Below are positions 60,523 to 64,000 of a stretch of 64,000 nt of DNA, piece by piece. The stretch's first letter is position 1; every line of letters begins with the position of its first letter. The position numbers and the translations under genes were made by a program. The notes under the pieces are model-generated. The model did not search any database. It saw nothing but the letters and a program-made list of their open reading frames with translations, and had not been told where the DNA came from. The stretch is from JBBDLF01 sp040879025 (lineage in GTDB: Bacteria > Pseudomonadota > Gammaproteobacteria > Pseudomonadales > Pseudohongiellaceae): NCBI GenBank assembly GCA_040879025.1, contig JBBDLF010000033.1:212673-276672 (forward strand). Reading direction: 5' to 3'.

Positions 60523-61566
60523 TCAGCGCGCGCCTTCCCTCTCCTCCGCGGCATCACGTTCCTCCACCCGCGCTCCTCGCAGGATGTTTGTCATGCCGTA
60601 ATTACCTTCATGACAACCGTACTCATAGAGCTGGCCCGCCACTTTGGTCATGGGGACGATCGCAGAGATTTTGTCGGTAAACGTGGAAGGATCCTCAAGC
60701 GTCCATTCATAGTTGACAGTGTCGGCACTCACCCGGGTGAAACGTTCAGTGAGTACCTTGTCTTCACCCGTACCATAGGATCTGAAACTTGCCATCAGGG
60801 GGCTGAAATTCCTGGTTTCCACAACCAGCGTGTCGCCATCCCAGTGGCCGCGAGAGTCCCCGGCCCACAGGCGAATGTCTTCGTCCACCAACGGCCGGTC
60901 GTCCAGCGGCACAATGCGGGCGTCATGAATCATCTCCGTCAGGATTACCGCGTGGTCCCGGTTCTGGAAAATCTGTACGTTATTATTGTACATACTTGGC
61001 ATGAACGGGGGGCCGGAGTTGAAGCCGACTATGCAGCGTTCGGACAGACCGCGATCCTCAGGTCCGTCCTTGGAAATGCCGCCAACGGTATATCTCACGG
61101 GGCGCTCACCCGGACGGTCCGGGCCGAGTCCGCCAAACTGCACCTCTGCCCCTTCCACCACGGGCGGCAGTCGCCCGTTCGACGGGTAAACGACATGTGA
61201 GGTTCGGGGGTTTTCGCCAATGCCCGCCTGTTCGATCCAGAAATCATCATAGCCACCGGTGCTTCCGGCACCAGCAGGAGGTGCGCCACGGTTGGCCAGT
61301 TCGGCATCGGCTTCCACTTCGGCCCTGGCGGCCAAAGCTGCCATACGCGCTTCCACTTCCGCGACTTCCTCTTCGGTAAGAAATTCCCGGGTGCCGAAAC
61401 GCTCGGGGCGTTCAAAAGGAATATCGGAAGAGAAGTTCCAAACTCCCTGCAAATCGGGGTGCCCCCACTCGGTACGGGGAACTTCAAACTCACCGGCCGG
61501 CTGCGCCGCCAAAGTGGTGGGGAAAGCCAGTAGCATCGAAATGATCAATAAAGTGTTTGTCTTCAT
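60523..61566 (-). CDS. Uncharacterised exported protein, paralogue B
   Basis: A 347-residue homologue of the 47421 protein, with a signal peptide (1-21, ending LAAQ) and the same conserved blocks (WGHPDLQGVWNFSS, GGISKDGPEDRGLSER, YNNNVQIFQNRDHAVILTEM, YEYGCHEGNYGMTNILRG). GGAGG lies just before the ATG. The gene sits between an NHL gene and a carboxylesterase gene, so the paralogue/NHL pairing seen at 47.4-50.1 kb is repeated here. Confidence 0.87.
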   Translation of the reverse strand: MKTNTLLIISMLLAFPTTLAAQPAGEFEVPRTEWGHPDLQGVWNFSSDIPFERPERFGTREFLTEEEVAEVEARMAALAARAEVEADAELANRGAPPAGAGSTGGYDDFWIEQAGIGENPRTSHVVYPSNGRLPPVVEGAEVQFGGLGPDRPGERPVRYTVGGISKDGPEDRGLSERCIVGFNSGPPFMPSMYNNNVQIFQNRDHAVILTEMIHDARIVPLDDRPLVDEDIRLWAGDSRGHWDGDTLVVETRNFSPLMASFRSYGTGEDKVLTERFTRVSADTVNYEWTLEDPSTFTDKISAIVPMTKVAGQLYEYGCHEGNYGMTNILRGARVEERDAAEEREGAR

Positions 61567-61606
61567 AATTCCTCCGCAGGAAAAATAAACGGGCTTTGTT
61601 TGCCGA

Positions 61607-63154
61607 CTATTTCACTGAATCGTAACGCTCTCTCAAATAGTGATCAAGAGTGTCCAGGTGAGTTGAACGAATCAGGGAGCCTGGCCCGACTTCAGCCCCG
61701 ATCAGTTGCTGGGTCCTGGTCTCCAGATCGTAGACCGGCCAGTTGGGCAGGCCATCGCCGTTTGGCGAGCCGGTCGCGGCGAATTGCACCCAGTAATCAT
61801 TCATTAGCCGGGCGATATCCTTATCCGTTTGCGATACGGAATCGTCCAGGTTATTGAACACATATTGCACTTCCATAAAATGGGGGGAACGCTCGTCGGG
61901 GTTCCGCAGATTGCGAGTGAAAACATACATATAGCTGTCCGCCGTGGAACGGGCCATCGCATGAACCAGTTCACGAGTGCCCCGGCCGAAGCTTGTGTCG
62001 GTGCGAAAGTCCACTTCCATATCGAAGATACCGTCCACACCCTCTGCTGTATAGATATCCACCAGGGCGCTGTAATCCGCCCCGAATTCATCCAGACGCA
62101 ACTGTCTTTGCGCCGCTATGGATTCGGGCACATTGTCGGGTCGCGTATAGAGAAGTCCTTCCCCATCGTTGATACCGGCCAGCAACGGCACCACATTGTG
62201 CGAACCTTCCTGAAAGATATCCATCGGCGCCTTCGGATACAGCCAGCCGTCGACAACCAGCGACAGCCGGTGGTCCAGATCGAGCACAGTGCTTGCCGGC
62301 AGTGCCCGCATCGTGGCGGCAGTTGCCGGGCCATCGATATCAAGGTCACGAAGTTTCGCGGCAATCGCTGCGGCACCGCGGTCCTCAGCGCTTTCGGACA
62401 GACCATTGGGCGTCTTCAGATTGGTGACGTTGGACGCGGTAATCCAGGTACTCTCCGAAATCGCCTTGTGGAACAGACCCTTCGCCATTGGCGTGGCAAG
62501 TAAGGCGTAAATGCTGGCGCCACCCGCGGACTCCCCGAATATGGTGACGTTGTCCTTGTCACCACCAAACTGTTCGATGTTATCCTGAACCCATTGTAAG
62601 GCCAGCAGATGGTCCAACACCCCGTAATTTCCGGACACCCCTCGCCCGGATTCGGCGGACAGTTCCGGATGTGCCATCCAGCCAAAGGCTCCCAGGCGAT
62701 AGTTGACCGACACCAGTACCACGCCGTTATCAGCGAATGCTTCACCATCATAGGTGGGATGACCATTGGAATGACTGTTCCAGCCACCGCCGTGTATCCA
62801 AACCATTACCGGTAACTTGTCGTCGCTCTCCGCTCCGGTCCAGACATTGACGAACAGACAGTCTTCACTCATATAGATATTGTCCCGCCGCTGCATACAC
62901 GCGGCACCATGACGGTCGCTGGCGCGGATGCCATTCCAGGGAAGCGCCGGCTCGGGAGCTTTCCAGCGCAAATCACCGACCGGCGGCGCCGCATAGGGAA
63001 TACCGAGAAATGCCTGTACATCGCTGTCCAGCGTTTTGCCGGTGATCAAACCGGCGGTGATTTGTACCGGCTCGTCAACGGCGCCGGCAAGCCCGGCGAA
63101 TGAGAGGGAAAAAACGGTCAGCATGGAGATCAGGAACGATCGTAATAGTTTCAT
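61607..63154 (-). CDS. Exported type B carboxylesterase
   Basis: A 515-residue protein with a signal peptide (1-25) and the alpha/beta-hydrolase features of the carboxylesterase B family: the oxyanion HGGGW, the nucleophile elbow GESAGG with S209, and a late histidine in SPHFMEVQYVF. It should hydrolyse an ester in the periplasm or at the cell surface. It is 40 bases upstream of paralogue B and likely transcribed with it. The substrate is unknown. Confidence 0.92.
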   Translation of the reverse strand: MKLLRSFLISMLTVFSLSFAGLAGAVDEPVQITAGLITGKTLDSDVQAFLGIPYAAPPVGDLRWKAPEPALPWNGIRASDRHGAACMQRRDNIYMSEDCLFVNVWTGAESDDKLPVMVWIHGGGWNSHSNGHPTYDGEAFADNGVVLVSVNYRLGAFGWMAHPELSAESGRGVSGNYGVLDHLLALQWVQDNIEQFGGDKDNVTIFGESAGGASIYALLATPMAKGLFHKAISESTWITASNVTNLKTPNGLSESAEDRGAAAIAAKLRDLDIDGPATAATMRALPASTVLDLDHRLSLVVDGWLYPKAPMDIFQEGSHNVVPLLAGINDGEGLLYTRPDNVPESIAAQRQLRLDEFGADYSALVDIYTAEGVDGIFDMEVDFRTDTSFGRGTRELVHAMARSTADSYMYVFTRNLRNPDERSPHFMEVQYVFNNLDDSVSQTDKDIARLMNDYWVQFAATGSPNGDGLPNWPVYDLETRTQQLIGAEVGPGSLIRSTHLDTLDHYLRERYDSVK

Positions 63155-63500
63155 TGTTTTTATATACCTGTTGTTTTGTGGTCCATTTTTCGTGGTTCGG
63201 TTCTTATAGGTTTTCCCTTCCTTTATATCTGATTTGGGTCAGGGATGAAACCGGTTTCAATAACCTTCGCCTATCCGGTCCCCGTCGTTATGACGTGAAA
63301 TTTTCCCTCGATTCAGCAGAAGTTGGTACAGGAATCAATTTCTATAACCAGGACACGGACGTCTAACAACATCATGTCGATGTGGGTAGTGTCAGGGATT
63401 TTCGGCGACAATATCCACATTGTTACCTATTTGACCCAGCCCGACAATCGTGTAGCGTCGAGTATGTTCATCGTCAATCGAAAGACTCAGGGAGGGTCGG
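63155..63500. other. Divergent promoter region between the carboxylesterase and the EF-hand gene
   Basis: This 346-base stretch is richer in A/T and contains no supported gene. It must hold the promoters of both divergent genes. I could not identify a confident -35/-10 pair. Confidence 0.4.
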
Positions 63501-63875
63501 ATGATTTCGCGAGGCATCTTCACACTGGCAGCTATGCTGGCAAGCAGCTGGGGCCTGGCGCAGAACGCGCTCCAGGACACGGACGGCAACAGGGATGGTG
63601 TTGTGACGAAAGATGAATTTCACGGTTTCGTTAGCCGCGCCGGCGCTTATGGAGGATGGGACGCAAATTCTGACGGACTCATCGACCCGGATGAATATCG
63701 CGCCATTGGAGCAGGTCAGGAACTTGCGTACTGGGACGCGGACAACAACAATTTTCTGGACCCCTATGAGGTTTACAACGGCATGTTTCTCTACTTCGAC
63801 ACCAATCAGGACGGACGCTGGGACGTCAACGAGTGGAATGCATTCCAAAGTGAAGGATTATTTGACGACAGATGA
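63501..63875 (+). CDS. Exported EF-hand calcium-binding protein (four loops)
   Basis: A 124-residue protein with a signal peptide (1-20, ending GLAQ) and four EF-hand loops: DTDGNRDGVVTKDE, DANSDGLIDPDE, DADNNNFLDPYE and DTNQDGRWDVNE. GGAGG precedes the ATG. It probably binds calcium in the periplasm. The third loop has Asn at several ligand positions, which is weaker but still plausible. Confidence 0.88.
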   Translation: MISRGIFTLAAMLASSWGLAQNALQDTDGNRDGVVTKDEFHGFVSRAGAYGGWDANSDGLIDPDEYRAIGAGQELAYWDADNNNFLDPYEVYNGMFLYFDTNQDGRWDVNEWNAFQSEGLFDDR

Positions 63876-63951
63876 GCAAATCGGGTCCTCTCCGCCGAAC
63901 ACAGTTTCCATTGGTGATGTCGGACGTGGGCGTGCAACGGCTGCACCAGGG

Positions 63952-63990
63952 CAAAAAAAAGCCTCGGGCTGTTGCCAACCCGAGGCTCAT
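63952..63990 (-). terminator. Rho-independent terminator, probably of a gene beyond the right edge
   Basis: AGCCTCGGG (63960-63968) pairs with CCCGAGGCT (63979-63987). On the minus strand the stem is followed by a T run (the A run at 63952-63960). On the plus strand it is followed by ATTAAAATAAAT, so it may also end the EF-hand gene. Confidence 0.75.
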
Positions 63991-64000
63991 TAAAATAAAT

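Overview
The window reads as a chromosomal segment of a free-living, aerobic Gram-negative bacterium, most likely a gammaproteobacterium. The evidence is a TonB-dependent receptor, outer-membrane beta-barrels, lipoproteins, a PA0069-type radical SAM protein and a CC0125-type lipoprotein. I cannot name the genus. Coding density is high, Shine-Dalgarno sites are good, and many genes overlap by ATGA or GTGA. No tRNA, rRNA, CRISPR array, phage or complete insertion sequence was seen.

Layout. (1) 1-6.0 kb: the start of an unknown gene at the left edge, a ~186 bp MITE-like inverted-repeat element, then glgE and a treS-maltokinase fusion, together covering the trehalose-to-alpha-glucan (GlgE) route. 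(2) 6.4-18.7 kb: a CBS-domain protein, then one long minus-strand operon for alternative complex III (actABCDEF), a small membrane protein, a SCO copper chaperone and an A2-type caa3 oxidase (ctaC, D, E, F). This is a complete quinol-to-oxygen electron path. (3) 18.8-28.2 kb: a tightly packed minus-strand operon with a small membrane protein, a ThDP enzyme of the pyruvate oxidase type, an enolase-superfamily enzyme, a FAD/Fe-S oxidoreductase, a homologue of the Anabaena sensory rhodopsin transducer, an SDR and a GH15 glucoside hydrolase. (4) 28.5-36.8 kb: MgtC-like, radical SAM, small exported protein, large TonB receptor, Cu-Zn SOD, NHL-repeat protein and a small barrel. (5) 36.9-44.1 kb: a nine-gene Mrp-like cation/proton antiporter operon in which MrpA is split into separate genes. 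(6) 44.3-47.2 kb: a Na/Pi cotransporter and a BioF2/FemAB-like acetyltransferase. (7) 47.4-63.2 kb: mostly exported proteins, including two paralogues of an uncharacterised ~348-residue secreted family, each near an NHL-repeat protein, a DUF1080 protein, an M28-like protein and a type B carboxylesterase. Between the two paralogue/NHL pairs lies an ECF sigma/anti-sigma module with a subtilase, a beta-barrel and a repeat-rich exported protein.

The most interesting part is 52.5-57.5 kb. The ECF sigma operon and the repeat-protein gene 3.7 kb away are preceded by nearly the same GGGAATAAA...CGTTG motif (GGAAT-N16/17-CGTT), and the divergent subtilase has a weaker GGACT-N16-CGTC version. The subtilase carries five copies of a 15-residue helical repeat before its protease domain. 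The other exported protein carries seven copies of an 11-residue helical repeat. This looks like a small, self-controlled cell-envelope regulon that I do not recognise. A second point of interest is the sensory-rhodopsin-transducer homologue inside a metabolic operon with no rhodopsin gene in view.
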